Source of the DNA: Orobanche coerulescens
Lineage: Eukaryota > Streptophyta > Magnoliopsida > Lamiales > Orobanchaceae
Reading direction: 5' to 3'
Assembly: GCA_033398695.1 (NCBI GenBank)
Contig: CM065802.1
Span: 76,184,096 to 76,248,095 of the forward strand
Length of the DNA: 64,000 nt
Shown in pieces: positions 43,366-53,110 of this stretch; the stretch's first letter is position 1; each line of letters begins with the position of its first letter. The notes beneath the pieces are model-generated. The model did not search any database and had not been told where the DNA came from. It worked only from the letters and a program-made list of their open reading frames with translations. Made by a program: the position numbers and the translations under genes.

Positions 43366-44380
43366 ACACATTATCTCGACTTTTAGGGAAAAGCTGACCG
43401 ACTCTAAACTCAATCTAAGTGCCAAAACGACTGAAAAAAAACAGTACGACTCTCTATCCAGAAAATGTAGCCAAACGTATTGATGGGGATTTTGAAACAA
43501 GTATGTATCGTCTCTTATCTGCCAAGACCTATACATTCACGAAAAGTTTAGGACCTAATTGAATACTAAGCGAATGAAATAACTGACTACAACTCGACTA
43601 GAACTCGCCCGCTTCTTCAGAGAGAAAGACAGTGTCGTAACATCAGTATCACACAAATAGAAGCACGAAAAATTCACGAATAAAGAAAACTAAGACAAGC
43701 AAGGCTATCTAAAAAAAAAATTTACGCAAAGAAATGAAAAGTGCAACGAAATAATGTACAGCAATAAAATAAAGTACAGCAATGAATGTAGAAACTGAAT
43801 ATAAATCCCCCCCCAAACTTAGGACGTACATTGACCTCAATGGACAAAAATGATATGCAATAAAAGTAAAAGGTCAAGTACTCCCCTCCAGTCTGCTCAG
43901 GAGCTAGTGCCGGCATCGTCCGGTAAGCTTGCATGCTTCTTGACTACATCATGCGGAATGTGAATAAACGAGCTTGCATCATCAACAAGGAAGTTAAGTA
44001 TGTGCTCTCAAGTTGAATATGATGTAGGGGTTGGGGATAATGTAATTCGACAACATGATTCATTGCATATAAGTTTGAAAATGCCTAGCTTACCAATTTT
44101 TCATTGCTGCAATTTATCAAACACCTTGTGTGCACAAGTTAAAATGAAGAACAAGAATTTTGATGGTTAATTCTAAATCCCAAAAATAATAACACAGATT
44201 ATAACCCTGAATCACAACAACTATCATCAACAGTTCATTCATAAACATCAATTCCATCACAATATCAAATTCCCCATATTCCAACTCCATTTTAGAAACA
44301 AAAGTGAAGAACAACTAGCAATATAGAACTTCAAATCTTTTCACATCAAGAATCACTTATGATTTAGAAATCAACAATTA
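43366..44380 (-). other. Non-coding 3' region of D where the extra ORF is deleted
   Basis: 43805-43923 matches C just beyond its extra-ORF stop (CTAGTGCCGGCATCGTCCGG corresponds to the end of that ORF). At 43924-43968 unrelated sequence fills the gap, and from about 43969 similarity to C's intron region resumes. The whole 434-codon ORF is thus gone. No other protein is recognisable. Confidence 0.7.
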
Positions 44381-44850
44381 CCTGGAGAATTTGAGAAGGA
44401 GACAATAGAATGGCATCACTTGACCTCATTGTGTGAAGGAAGGAAGGAAGGGAGGGAAGAAGTATCCTATGCAGGCCGATCGATTGAAAGAGCCCTACTG
44501 CCGCTCTTATTTTGCGACGGGGCCGCGGCACAATATAAGTGAGTCGCGGCCCAAAGTACGATAGAGGCCGGGACGTTTTGTCATGTCGTCGGGTGCGCGG
44601 CTCGGTTTCGTGTGCCGCGGCTCGGTATGTTAGTGTGCCGCGGCTTAGGTATAGTGTGCCGCAGACAAATCTGAGCTCCACTGGTGTTTGGGCCATTTAG
44701 TGTGCCGCGGATCGATTTTCTTGTGCCGCGGCTCGGCGACCTAGTGTGCCGCGGCTCGGTAAGATCATGCCGCGGCACAGGGTACGCTTGATCGGCCATT
44801 TTTCATCACCGGTGTGTGCCGCGGCTCACCTGATCGTGCCGCGGCCCATC
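44381..44850 (-). promoter_or_regulatory. Internal GTGCCGCGGC array and splice donor of D
   Basis: About eleven GCCGCGG-type sites between 44520 and 44848, mostly GTGCCGCGGCTCGG with 21- or 23-bp spacing and more decayed than in C. Downstream in element sense is a pyrimidine-rich leader and a donor CCAG|GTAATT (intron side begins 44381). It is retained although the ORF it would serve is deleted. Confidence 0.5.
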
Positions 44851-45055
44851 ATTGAATTTCTCCCCTTTCTTTGATTCACCTTGCAGAAATTTTCACGAAA
44901 ACATTAAGACGAGAGGGAAGGATGGATCAAAGAAGAAAGAAGACAAAAAAGAGACTCTAAAAATGCAAGAAAACAACAAAGAATCTACAACTAATACTCG
45001 GGTTGCCTCCCGAGGAGCGCTAAGTTTATAGTCTTCAGCCGGACTTTTCTCGCAT

Positions 45056-46156
45056 TCATCCGGCGGTGGATAAGGTGACGCTCGTTTTCTGCGTGTCTAT
45101 TGGATTTCCCAAGTATGCCTTCAACCGTTGTCCATTAATTTTGAATTTTCGGCCATCTCTTTGAACTTCTACTGCACCATGTGGAAACACTTGAACTACG
45201 GTGAACGGTCCCGACCATCGTGAACGCAATTTCCCGGGAAATAACTTTAAGCGTGAGTTAAATAGCAACACCTCTTGACCCGAAAAAAATTCTCTCTGCG
45301 TGATGTGCTTATCATGCCAAATCTTTGTCCGCTCCTTATAAAATTTTGCATTTTCGTATGAATTGTGGCGAATTTCTTCCAACTCGTTCAGCTGCAAACA
45401 ACGCTTTTCCCCAGCGGATTTTAGATCAAAGTTTAGTTTCTTTATCGCCCAGTAAGCACGGTGTTCCATCTCTACGGGTAGATGACAACCTTTCCCATAG
45501 ACCAATCTGTAGGGAGACATTCCGATAGGTGTTTTATACGCAGTCCGGTACGCCCAAAGTGCATCATCGAGTTTAAATGCCCAATCTTTTCGAGACGAGC
45601 TGACCATCTTTTCTAGAATCCACTTCAGCTCTCGATTTGATATCTCGACTTGACCACTCGTTTGCGGATGGTATGCTGTTGCAACACGATGAGTGACTCC
45701 GTATTTTCTCAAAACCGCATCAAGAAATTTGTTGTCGAAGTGTGACCCACCATCACTTATAATAGCACGTGGAGTCCCAAAGCGTGTGAAGATATGTTGT
45801 TTAATAAACTTGATTACGACATTGGACCCATTCGTAGGTAGTGCCACCGCTTCAACCCATTTTGAGACATAATCTACGGCCACCAAAATATAGAGATTCT
45901 TGTTTGATGGGGGAAATGGACCCATGAAGTCGATCCCCCATACATCAAATAATTCGACTTCAAGTATGGTGTTCAGCGGCATTTCGTGTCGTCTAGAGAT
46001 GTTTCCTGTCCGTTGACACCGATCACATGTAGACACAAAGGAGTGAGCATCTTTGAATAAGGACGACCAATAAAATCCCGACTGTAAGACCTTCGCTGCT
46101 GTTCTATTTCCACTAAAATGTCCACCGTAGAGTGATGCATGGCAATGGTTCAGCAC
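45056..46156 (-). CDS. Integrase of element D
   Basis: 366 codons open, in the same frame as the RNase H upstream, from which only the stop at 46166 separates it. Zinc-binding domain: [13 protein letters not shown] and [20 protein letters not shown] (HHCC). Catalytic core: [11 protein letters not shown] (Asp), [11 protein letters not shown] (Asp) and [16 protein letters not shown] (Glu), so the DDE triad is complete. C-terminal: [20 protein letters not shown], then [14 protein letters not shown]. It joins element cDNA to the chromosome at 5-bp staggered cuts, matching the ACACT duplication. No chromodomain follows, as expected for Athila/Tat. It is the best-preserved enzyme in the window. Confidence 0.92.
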   Translation of the reverse strand: MLNHCHASLYGGHFSGNRTAAKVLQSGFYWSSLFKDAHSFVSTCDRCQRTGNISRRHEMPLNTILEVELFDVWGIDFMGPFPPSNKNLYILVAVDYVSKWVEAVALPTNGSNVVIKFIKQHIFTRFGTPRAIISDGGSHFDNKFLDAVLRKYGVTHRVATAYHPQTSGQVEISNRELKWILEKMVSSSRKDWAFKLDDALWAYRTAYKTPIGMSPYRLVYGKGCHLPVEMEHRAYWAIKKLNFDLKSAGEKRCLQLNELEEIRHNSYENAKFYKERTKIWHDKHITQREFFSGQEVLLFNSRLKLFPGKLRSRWSGPFTVVQVFPHGAVEVQRDGRKFKINGQRLKAYLGNPIDTQKTSVTLSTAG

Positions 46157-46165
46157 ACTATGGAT

Positions 46166-46900
46166 TTACTCATCCAGAATGCATCTACGGATAATTTGAT
46201 CGGGGCATCGCTTGAAGAGAAAAGGATCGTCCCACAAATAGTACTTAGCATCCGAGATTAGCTTCTTCTTTTGATGACGTGAGAGGTCGTTCGGAATTGT
46301 TTTACTTGCTAAGTAGTTCACTAGATCAGCATACCAAGGCGCATGTGTTGAATCCAACTTGTAGAGCTGCTCGTCGGGGAAGGTTTCTATAATTTGTGGC
46401 TGACTTTCTTCCTTCTCGAGGGAACTCTCTAATCGCGAAAGGTGATCGGCTATAACATTTTCTGTCCCTTTCTTGTCCCGAATCTCCAAGTTGAATTCTT
46501 GAAGGAGTAGCACCCACCGAATCAACCTTGGTTTGGCATCCTTCTTCTCCAAGAGGTATTTTATTGCCGAATGATCGGTCCACACTATCACTTTCGTTCC
46601 TAGTAGATAAGCCCGAAATTTATCAAATGCAAAGATCACCGCCAACAATTCCTTCTCCGTTGTGGCATAATTTCTTTGGGCGTCATCGAGTGTTCGGCTC
46701 GCATAGTATATGACATGGAACACCTTCCCTCTTCTCTGCCCCAAAACAGCCCCAATGGCAAAGTCGCTAGCATCGCACATTAATTCGAACGGAAGGTCCC
46801 AATCCGGAGCGACTATCACCGGTGCCGTGCTTAGAGCTTTTTTCAGCAACTCGAAACTTTCTTTACAAGACTCGTCGAAAGTAAATGGGACATCTTTCAT
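46166..46900 (-). CDS. RNase H of element D
   Basis: 244 codons open. [20 protein letters not shown] leads into [79 protein letters not shown] and [11 protein letters not shown]. The catalytic Asp and Glu residues of CDAS, EKEL and TDHS are present. It degrades the RNA strand in reverse transcription. It is in frame with RT (stop at 46910 between them) and integrase (stop at 46166). The stop codons are single-base changes, so this was one polyprotein recently. Confidence 0.9.
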   Translation of the reverse strand: MKDVPFTFDESCKESFELLKKALSTAPVIVAPDWDLPFELMCDASDFAIGAVLGQRRGKVFHVIYYASRTLDDAQRNYATTEKELLAVIFAFDKFRAYLLGTKVIVWTDHSAIKYLLEKKDAKPRLIRWVLLLQEFNLEIRDKKGTENVIADHLSRLESSLEKEESQPQIIETFPDEQLYKLDSTHAPWYADLVNYLASKTIPNDLSRHQKKKLISDAKYYLWDDPFLFKRCPDQIIRRCILDE

Positions 46901-46909
46901 GAGTAAATT

Positions 46910-47623
46910 TCACAGCGGCTTCGTGATGTTTGAAAAATCCTTAATAAATCGGCGATAGAAACCGGCATGTCCCAAAAAACTCCTAATCCCCTTGACCGAA
47001 GTGGGTGGAGGCATCTTCTCAATTGTCTCAATTTTCGCTCGGTCGACTTCAATTCCATGTGAGGATATTCGATGGCCAAGCACAATGCCCTCCTGCACCA
47101 TAAAATGACACTTCTCCCAATTCAAGACTAAATTGGTCTCTTCGCATCTTCGCAAGACTTTCTGCAAATTTTCCAAACAAATGTCAAATGAATCTCCAAA
47201 AACAGAAAAATCATCCATAAAAATTTCAATACACTGCTCTACCATGTCAGAAAAAATAGCCATCATACACCGTTGAAAAGTCGCCGGCGCATTACACAAT
47301 CCAAAAGGCATGCGCCTATAAGCGAAAATGCCGTAAGGACATGTAAACGTCGTTTTCTCTTGGTCTTCGGGGGCTATGTAAATCTGATTATACCCCGAAT
47401 AACCATCGAGAAAGCAATAGAAATCGTGTCCGGCTAATCTATCTAACATCTGATCAATAAAGGGCAAGGGGAAATGATCTTTTCTAGTGGCCTTATTTAA
47501 TTTCCTATAATCTATGCACATACGCCACCCCGTAACAATCCTGGTCGAAATTAATTCATTATTATCGTTTTGAACAATCATATCCCACCCTTTTTCGATA
47601 CAACTTGAACCGGACTTACCCAC
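46910..47623 (-). CDS. Reverse transcriptase of element D
   Basis: 237 codons open. DNNELISTRIVTGWRMCIDY, RKLNKATRKDHFPLPFIDQM, YCFLDGYSGYNQIYIAPEDQ, TCPYGIFAYRRMPFGLCNAP, the catalytic FMDDFSVFGDSF, LGHRISSHGIEVDRAKI and SFLGHAGFYRRFIKDFSN. The N-terminal end continues upstream to about 47750 in another frame (NPNMKEVVKVEV), so a small indel lies near 47620. All RT blocks are intact. It copies element RNA from the tRNA-Asp primer. Confidence 0.92.
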   Translation of the reverse strand: MGKSGSSCIEKGWDMIVQNDNNELISTRIVTGWRMCIDYRKLNKATRKDHFPLPFIDQMLDRLAGHDFYCFLDGYSGYNQIYIAPEDQEKTTFTCPYGIFAYRRMPFGLCNAPATFQRCMMAIFSDMVEQCIEIFMDDFSVFGDSFDICLENLQKVLRRCEETNLVLNWEKCHFMVQEGIVLGHRISSHGIEVDRAKIETIEKMPPPTSVKGIRSFLGHAGFYRRFIKDFSNITKPL

Positions 47624-47745
47624 TTACTATCGTAAATGGAAAGATCATACTGCCGAGGAGTTTTAAAACCTCGACTTTTACCACCTCCTTCATGTTAGGA
47701 TTCACCGGCGTTGATGCTCCACGGATGGTTTGTAGTCTTCCTCCA

Positions 47746-49329
47746 TCAAGATCTTGTGCATGCAAATCGATGGGCTGATTCCCTTAATATCCGCAATAGA
47801 CCATCCAAGAGCAGATTTGTATTCCTCAAAACTCTTAATAATTTTGCCTCTTGATCTCCTGCTAAAGTGGCCGAAAGAATAACTGGAAGGGAGTTGTCGG
47901 GCCCCAGGAATGCATACTTCAAATGAGGTGGCAGCTTTTTGAGTTCCAACTTTGGAGGTTTTTCAATTGATGGGGTCGGTCGAGTTAGTGAACTTCCTAG
48001 CTCCTCGAATGGTTTACGAATAAAAATTGGCGGGGAAGCATCCATGTGTCGTACGTAGGCTGCATGCTCTCCATTTGGTTCGGAAACAGCCCCAATCAAA
48101 ACGGATTCCAATGGATCGGGTGGATAATTTTCTCGAAAGGTTCTACTCACGCACGAGTCAATGACGTCAATTTGGAAACAATTTTCAGCGTCACTTGGAT
48201 ATTTTACGGATCGAAAAATATTGAACGTTACTTGCTCCTCTTGAACACGCAAAGTCAGCTTTCCCTTTTCCACATCAATCAACGTTCGGCCTGTTGCCAA
48301 AAATGGTCTTCCCAAAATAATTGGGATATCTTGGTCTTCTTCCATGTCAAGTACGATGAAATCGGCCGGAAAGATGAACTTATCAACTTTGACTAAAACG
48401 TCCTCTATCACACCCCTCGGATATTTGATGGATCTATCGGCCAATTGTAGAGAGACTGTCGTCGGCTTGGCTTCCCCAATCTCCAGCTTTTTAAAAATAG
48501 AAAGGGGCATAAGATTTATACTGGCCCCGAGATCGCATAGGGCTCTATCAAAAGATGAATTTCCGATGATGCAAGGGATGGTGAAACTTCCCGGATCTCT
48601 CAATTTAGGTGGGAGCTTCTTTTGTAAAATAGCGCTGCACTCCTCCGTTAAAGCGACCGTCTCATATTCCTCGAGCTTTCGTTTATTGGACAAGATCTCT
48701 TTCATGAACTTGACGTAACTCGGCATCTGTTCCAATGCGTCGGCGAACGGAATGTTTATGTGCAATTTCTTGAAAACGTCTAGGAATTTTGAAAACTGCT
48801 TGTCCAGTTTTTGCTTTTGGAAACGCTGTGGGAATGGAATTTGAGGAGTGGGCTGAGTGGTCGATACTTCCTTTGGCTTGGGCGCCTCTTCCTTTTCCTT
48901 CTCGTTTTGCTCGATCTGCTGCTCTTTGTCAATACTAGGCTGCCCTTTTAACTCTTTTCCGCTTCGTAATTCGATCGCTTGCACATTTTCCTTGGATTTC
49001 ACTTCGGCTGCGCTGGGCGAGGCACTTTGAGACCGAGAGGACAATAAATTAGCAATCTGCCCCATTTGTGTTTCTAGATTTCTGTTGGAGGTCGAATGAT
49101 TTTGGAGGGTCGTCTCGGTGCGGGTCATGAATTGGCTTGTGTTAGCCGCCAATTGAGCAAGAGCATCTTCCAAAGATACCTTTGGTGATTGAGGGGGCTG
49201 TTGTGGGGGTTGCACGAAGTGAGGTTGTGGAGGCTTCATAGCTTGCCCATTTCTCCATGGAAAATTTTGTTGATTCCTCCACCCTTGATTATAAGTCTTT
49301 GGGGTAAAAATTGCTTTGTCGATTTCCAT
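47746..49329 (-). CDS. Gag-protease linker and aspartic protease of element D
   Basis: 527 codons open, in a frame one base off from gag and RT on either side. Order: TYNQGWRNQQNFPWRNGQ, a proline/glutamine-rich stretch, SLEDALAQLAANTSQFMTRT, IELRSGKEL, FPQRFQKQKLDKQFSKFLDV, the active site CDLGASINLMP, LQLADRSIKYPRG and DIPIILGRPFLATGRTLID, then a variable linker to RT. The last 30 or so codons (VLRNTNLLLDGLLRILRE) are out of the true frame, which places the second indel near 47830. It cleaves the polyprotein. The catalytic DLGAS is normal for this lineage. Confidence 0.9.
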   Translation of the reverse strand: MEIDKAIFTPKTYNQGWRNQQNFPWRNGQAMKPPQPHFVQPPQQPPQSPKVSLEDALAQLAANTSQFMTRTETTLQNHSTSNRNLETQMGQIANLLSSRSQSASPSAAEVKSKENVQAIELRSGKELKGQPSIDKEQQIEQNEKEKEEAPKPKEVSTTQPTPQIPFPQRFQKQKLDKQFSKFLDVFKKLHINIPFADALEQMPSYVKFMKEILSNKRKLEEYETVALTEECSAILQKKLPPKLRDPGSFTIPCIIGNSSFDRALCDLGASINLMPLSIFKKLEIGEAKPTTVSLQLADRSIKYPRGVIEDVLVKVDKFIFPADFIVLDMEEDQDIPIILGRPFLATGRTLIDVEKGKLTLRVQEEQVTFNIFRSVKYPSDAENCFQIDVIDSCVSRTFRENYPPDPLESVLIGAVSEPNGEHAAYVRHMDASPPIFIRKPFEELGSSLTRPTPSIEKPPKLELKKLPPHLKYAFLGPDNSLPVILSATLAGDQEAKLLRVLRNTNLLLDGLLRILRESAHRFACTRS

Positions 49330-50353
49330 TGGCCACGAATTGAGCTTGCTCCATCAGATTTTGCTCGAACGGATTTCCAACTTGACATTCCGCGCTCGGG
49401 TGTGATCCGTTACACCAATTGCATGTCTCAATGGTAACGGGGGCTGGTGCGTGCGAAAATGTCTGGAGCTGTTGTGTCAAAGCGGCGACTTGAGCTGACA
49501 AGGTGGAAATCGGATCATTGCTTGAAACTTCCATGACTCTCTTCGGTGTCAATCTTTCCAATGGCCATTGGTATGCGTTTTCGGCCATATCTTCCAAAAG
49601 CACGTGTGCCTCGGCCATAGATTTTCCCATGAAGGTCCCACCAGAGGCCGCATCCACGAGAGTGCGTGTAGAAGCACTCAAACCATTATAGAACGTATGA
49701 AGCTGAAGCCAATCAGGAATGCCGTGATGAGGGCATTTTCGTAGCAATTCTTTATATCGCTCCCACGCCTCGTGGAGCGATTCCATATCGTATTGACAAA
49801 AGGTGGTTATTTCGTTCCTCAACCTCGCCGTCTTAGCTGGTGGGAAAAATTTGGCAAGGAAGGCTTGCGCTAACCTCTCCCATGTTGTAATCGACCCCGG
49901 CGGTAATGAATTTAACCAAAACTTTGCTTTATCCCTCAAAGAGAAAGGGAAAAGCCTCAATTGGATGGCATCGTCGGTGACACCATTAGTTTTAAATGTG
50001 TCGCATATCTCAAGGAAAGAAGCAATATGGGCATTCGGGTCGTCCTTCGGCAGTCCACAGAATGGGCTCGCCTGCACCATCTGAATAATGGCGGGCTTGA
50101 TCTCAAAATTATTAGCTTGGATAGTGGGACGCCGAATTCCCGAAAAATTAGCGTTGACCTGCGGCATGGCATAATCACGAAGAGCAGGTTCCGGTTGAAC
50201 TTGCCGCACTTGGTTGTCTCCTCCTTGGATTTCGATATTCTCGGCCATGTTGACCATCGTCTGCAACTCTCTTTTCTCCTTTTTGTTCCTTCTTAGCGTG
50301 CGCTCGAGCTCGGTATCCAAAGGTAATAGGCCTTCGTTACCGAGTCTTCTCAT
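49289..50353 (-). CDS. Gag of element D
   Basis: 354 codons, starting MRRLGNEGLLPLDTELERTL, 122 bases after the primer site. The Retrotrans_gag core is whole: NNFEIKPAIIQMVQASPF, FLEICDTFKTNGVTDDAI, LRLFPFSLRDKAKFWLNSL, AFLAKFFPPAKTARLRNEIT, MESLHEAWERYKELLRKCPH and TFYNGLSASTRTLVDAASGG. A zinc knuckle of the CX2CX3HX4C type, CNWCNGSHPSAEC, lies near residue 320. The ORF ends just after NGNRQSNFYPKDL because of a 1-base change near 49305; the next frame continues the linker. It forms the particle. It closely resembles gag of C and could package C's RNA. Confidence 0.92.
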   Translation of the reverse strand: MRRLGNEGLLPLDTELERTLRRNKKEKRELQTMVNMAENIEIQGGDNQVRQVQPEPALRDYAMPQVNANFSGIRRPTIQANNFEIKPAIIQMVQASPFCGLPKDDPNAHIASFLEICDTFKTNGVTDDAIQLRLFPFSLRDKAKFWLNSLPPGSITTWERLAQAFLAKFFPPAKTARLRNEITTFCQYDMESLHEAWERYKELLRKCPHHGIPDWLQLHTFYNGLSASTRTLVDAASGGTFMGKSMAEAHVLLEDMAENAYQWPLERLTPKRVMEVSSNDPISTLSAQVAALTQQLQTFSHAPAPVTIETCNWCNGSHPSAECQVGNPFEQNLMEQAQFVANGNRQSNFYPKDL

Positions 50354-50474
50354 GCACTACACGAAAGGTCCTGAAAGGAAAAACAAATAAACGAAATTAA
50401 ATACATAAAAAATAAAAATAAAACGTTCAAATTAAGACTGGAAATACTTAAATCGATATTAGAAAAATTTCATT

Positions 50475-50491
50475 CCCCGACAACGGCGCCA
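50475..50491 (-). other. Primer-binding site of element D (tRNA-Asp)
   Basis: The plus strand CCCCGACAACGGCGCCA matches plant tRNA-Asp at 16 of 17 positions (A for G at 50480), six bases from the 5' LTR. Confidence 0.92.
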
Positions 50492-50497
50492 AAAACT

Positions 50498-51829
50498 TGT
50501 TGCGATATTTCCTACACGCAAGTGCACGTCATCGTTTACAAGTAATAAAGTGATAAGTAGAGTATCGTTCCCACGAGGATTGAATCTCTAACTACCGATG
50601 TTTTCGTATTCCAATTTTATCTGAACAATCGAATTTTGGGTTTTGCGATTAATAACTAAAAGAAGTACTAAAAGACTAAGCAGTAGAAAACAATATCTTG
50701 GATAAAAGAAATCAAATGATAAATAAGTCTAGGGTTCTGAATCCACCTTAGTTAATCCGAATTTACTCTCGATTATCCGTAATAAATAATTTTCCCAATT
50801 TATTGAAGGCGGAGATTGCTAATATATTCTACCGCCTCTCCCGAGGTCAATAGATTTATCTAACGGCGACTAACGCACTCTATCCCTAGGTGAATTATTT
50901 CGTCGATAGGCAAAAAGCATGAAATCTCCTAAAGGCCATGTAGTTCCTATGAGTATATTCCTATCTCACAGAATAAAACGGTCCTCACCAATAGTTCCTC
51001 ACCAAATCTCCTCTCCCGATTCGAAGTGAATGATTAAATCAATACAACTATTGGCCAGATAATTGCAAGCATTAAACATAATTGGGAAAACTCAATAAAA
51101 GGTAATAAATTGGATAATCTCAATCAATTCGTCAAAACAAAGGTTTCATCAAAACCCTAGATTAGGGCTTTAGCCTGACATACTAAAAACTGAAAATACA
51201 GAATAAATAAACGAAAGCATAAAATTCAAACGCAGATGAAGCTCGGATTCCTCCGTTCTTCAGCTCCCGCCTTCTGCCCTTGAATTCTTCTGCTTTCCTC
51301 TTCTTCTGCCGTCTCCAAGCTTAAGCTCTCAAAAGTTAAGATCCAATGATTCCAAGATGATTTAATTAGGGTCTAAAACCCTATTTATAGCTCAGCACAT
51401 CAGCAAATCGCGTCCGTATTAGTCGGTCGAAAACTGGTTTCGAAACAGCTCAAAATCCGCGCAGACCTACCAAACCCGCTAAGTGTGCCGCGGCTCACTA
51501 AACCTGTGCCGCGGCACATCGCCTTCAGCTGAATGCCTGGGCGTTAATTAATTCTTCTGTGCCGCGGCTCACCTGGGCTGTGCCGCGGCACAGAGTACAG
51601 GTTACTCTGCCCTTCGGTTGGTGTCTTCATGTGCCGCGGCTCAGCTTCCTTGTGCCGCGGCTCAGAGTCCAGTTTTGCCGTTTTTGCCCGTTTTGCCTCG
51701 TTTTAGCTTCCGGACTTCAATTTCCTGTCAATCATACAAAATTAAGGCATTAAAAGCTCATTTAGACGATTTCACTCTCCACAATATTACGAAATAATGA
51801 TAAATAAGCGTATAAAAATACGCCTAACA
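50498..51829 (-). repeat. Right (5') LTR of element D
   Basis: 1332 bp. TATAAATA on minus at 51382-51389. Upstream in element sense, three pairs of GCCGCGGC sites start at 51487/51508, 51561/51582 and 51633/51654, each pair 21 bp apart. They are separated from each other by CTTCAGCTGAATGCCTGGGC or GAGTACAGGTTACTCTGCCC spacers. Confidence 0.95.
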
Positions 51830-51834
51830 ACACT

Positions 51835-52844
51835 ACATGGACAGATTCCTCGATTGTGAGGTTACTTTTGTTAAAAATCCTGAAAGCTTTGCTGACGGAG
51901 GAGTATCCTATAAATATTCCTTCGTCCAACTTCTCGTCAACGGTCTTGAGTTGATCTTTCCCATTATCCAGAACATAACACCGACATCTAAATATTGGAA
52001 TATACGAAACTAATGGAGTTTTATTATTCCATACCTCATAGGCTGTCTTGTTGTGATGCTTGTTGATGATACAACAGTTTTTTATGTAGCATGCTGTATT
52101 TGTTGCTTCGCCCCAAAACCACTGCGGCAACTTGCTTGCGGCCATCATGGTTCCTGTAGCTTCCTTGAGCGTCCTATTCCTTTGCTCGGCAACACCATTT
52201 TGTTGAGGAGTCCGGGATGCTGAGTATTCGTGTTGTATTCCATTATATGAACAGTATTGTTCTGTAAAGCGATTTGTGAATTCAGTACCTCTATCGGAAC
52301 GAATGGACACGATACTGAACCCTTTCTAATTCTGAAGTTTTTTCAGTTGCTCTGGCAACTTTGTTGTAGTTTCTTTCTTCTTGCTTAGAAAGCTTGTCCA
52401 AGAGTACCTGGAGTAATCATCAACAATAATGAGACAATATTTCTTACCTCCCAAACTTACAGGGTCAACAGGGCCGTAGAGGTCCATGTGTAGCATATCC
52501 AGAACCCTGTGGATGGACATGCATGATTTGCTTTTCAGGATGGTTTTGACTTGTTTGCCTTTCTGACAGGGTCCATAGATTATGTCTTTCTGAAATGACA
52601 CATTGGGCAAGCCTCTAACCATCCCCTGTCTAGCAAGTTTGTTGATTGTCTTGAAGTTGATGTGACACATCCTCTTGTGCCATATCCATCTTTGATCTGC
52701 AGTGCATTTGTCAAGAAAACAAGGAATAGTGGAGCTCGTAGGCTTCCAGTCAGCAATATACATATTGCTTGGCTTGCTTCCTGTGAGAACAACTTCTTTG
52801 GTCTTGATGTCCTTCACTCTAAATTGGTCTATATAGAATTTCAC
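51835..52844 (-). pseudogene. Integrase of Copia element F
   Basis: 52326-52844 has the GAG-pre-integrase/zinc region: IWHKRMCHINFKTINKLARQ, GLPNVSFQKD and YGPCQKGKQ (one of the two zinc Cys is Tyr), then LDMLHMDLYGPVDP (first Asp) and YCLIIVDDYSRYSW. After a stop at 52326, 51835-52310 continues RSDRGTEFTNRF (second Asp) and TPQQNGVAEQRNRTLKEA (Glu), then FWGEATNTACYI and DEGIFIGYSSVSKAFRIF. The DDE residues are present but the stop and the insertion of D at 51830 end it. It is typical of Sirevirus-type Copia pol. Confidence 0.9.
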
Positions 52845-53110
52845 TGAGAACTGTTTGTCACAGAACTGGCTGATGCTAAGTAGATTGTACTATAGACCTT
52901 CAACATAGGCTACATCGAAGACTTTGAACTTTCCTACAAGCAAGGTTCCCTTCCCTCTTGTTCTTCCTTTGGACTTATCACCTAAGCGCACCTTTGGACC
53001 GAGACCTTCTACATAATCTGACAACTTGCTGATATCTTCTGTCATGTGCCGACAACATCCGCTGTCAAAGTCCCAGATATCCTTTTTCTTGATATCCTGT
53101 AAGCATAGAA
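52845..53110 (-). pseudogene. Aspartic protease of Copia element F
   Basis: The minus strand reads DIWDFDSGCCRHMTEDISKL (DSG at 53058-53066), then YVEGLGPKVRLGDKSKGRTR and KGTLLVGKFKVFDVAYVEGL, and one stop before YNLLSISQFCDK, which leads into the integrase frame. DSGC-x-RHMT is the Copia protease active site. It cleaved the polyprotein of the parent element. One nonsense codon is present. Confidence 0.8.

Larger units (their letters stand above)
41278..51829 (-). mobile_element. Element D: nearly complete Athila-like Ty3/gypsy element
   Basis: LTRs at 41278-42604 and 50498-51829 are flanked by perfect ACACT duplications (41273-41277 and 51830-51834) inside Copia element F. 10,552 bp long. 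The tRNA-Asp primer site is next to the right LTR and a purine tract is next to the left. Coding order on the minus strand is gag, protease, RT, RNase H and integrase. They are interrupted by only two frameshifts (near 49305 and 47830, which compensate each other) and two stops (46910 and 46166). The extra ORF found in C is absent: similarity stops at 43923 and resumes at about 43969. The LTRs are close to identical, so insertion was recent. Confidence 0.95.

Noticed and set aside
43925..43936. AAGCTTGCATGC, resembling a cloning-vector polylinker, at the ORF deletion of D
   Set aside because: The bases after it (TTCTTGAC) do not continue as a polylinker and no vector sequence is nearby; a chance match.
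48046..48718. Plus-strand ORFs opposite the protease of D (also 25348-25809 in C)
   Set aside because: Antisense shadows of the well-supported minus-strand protease frames; the same shadows appear in both elements because the coding strand is conserved.
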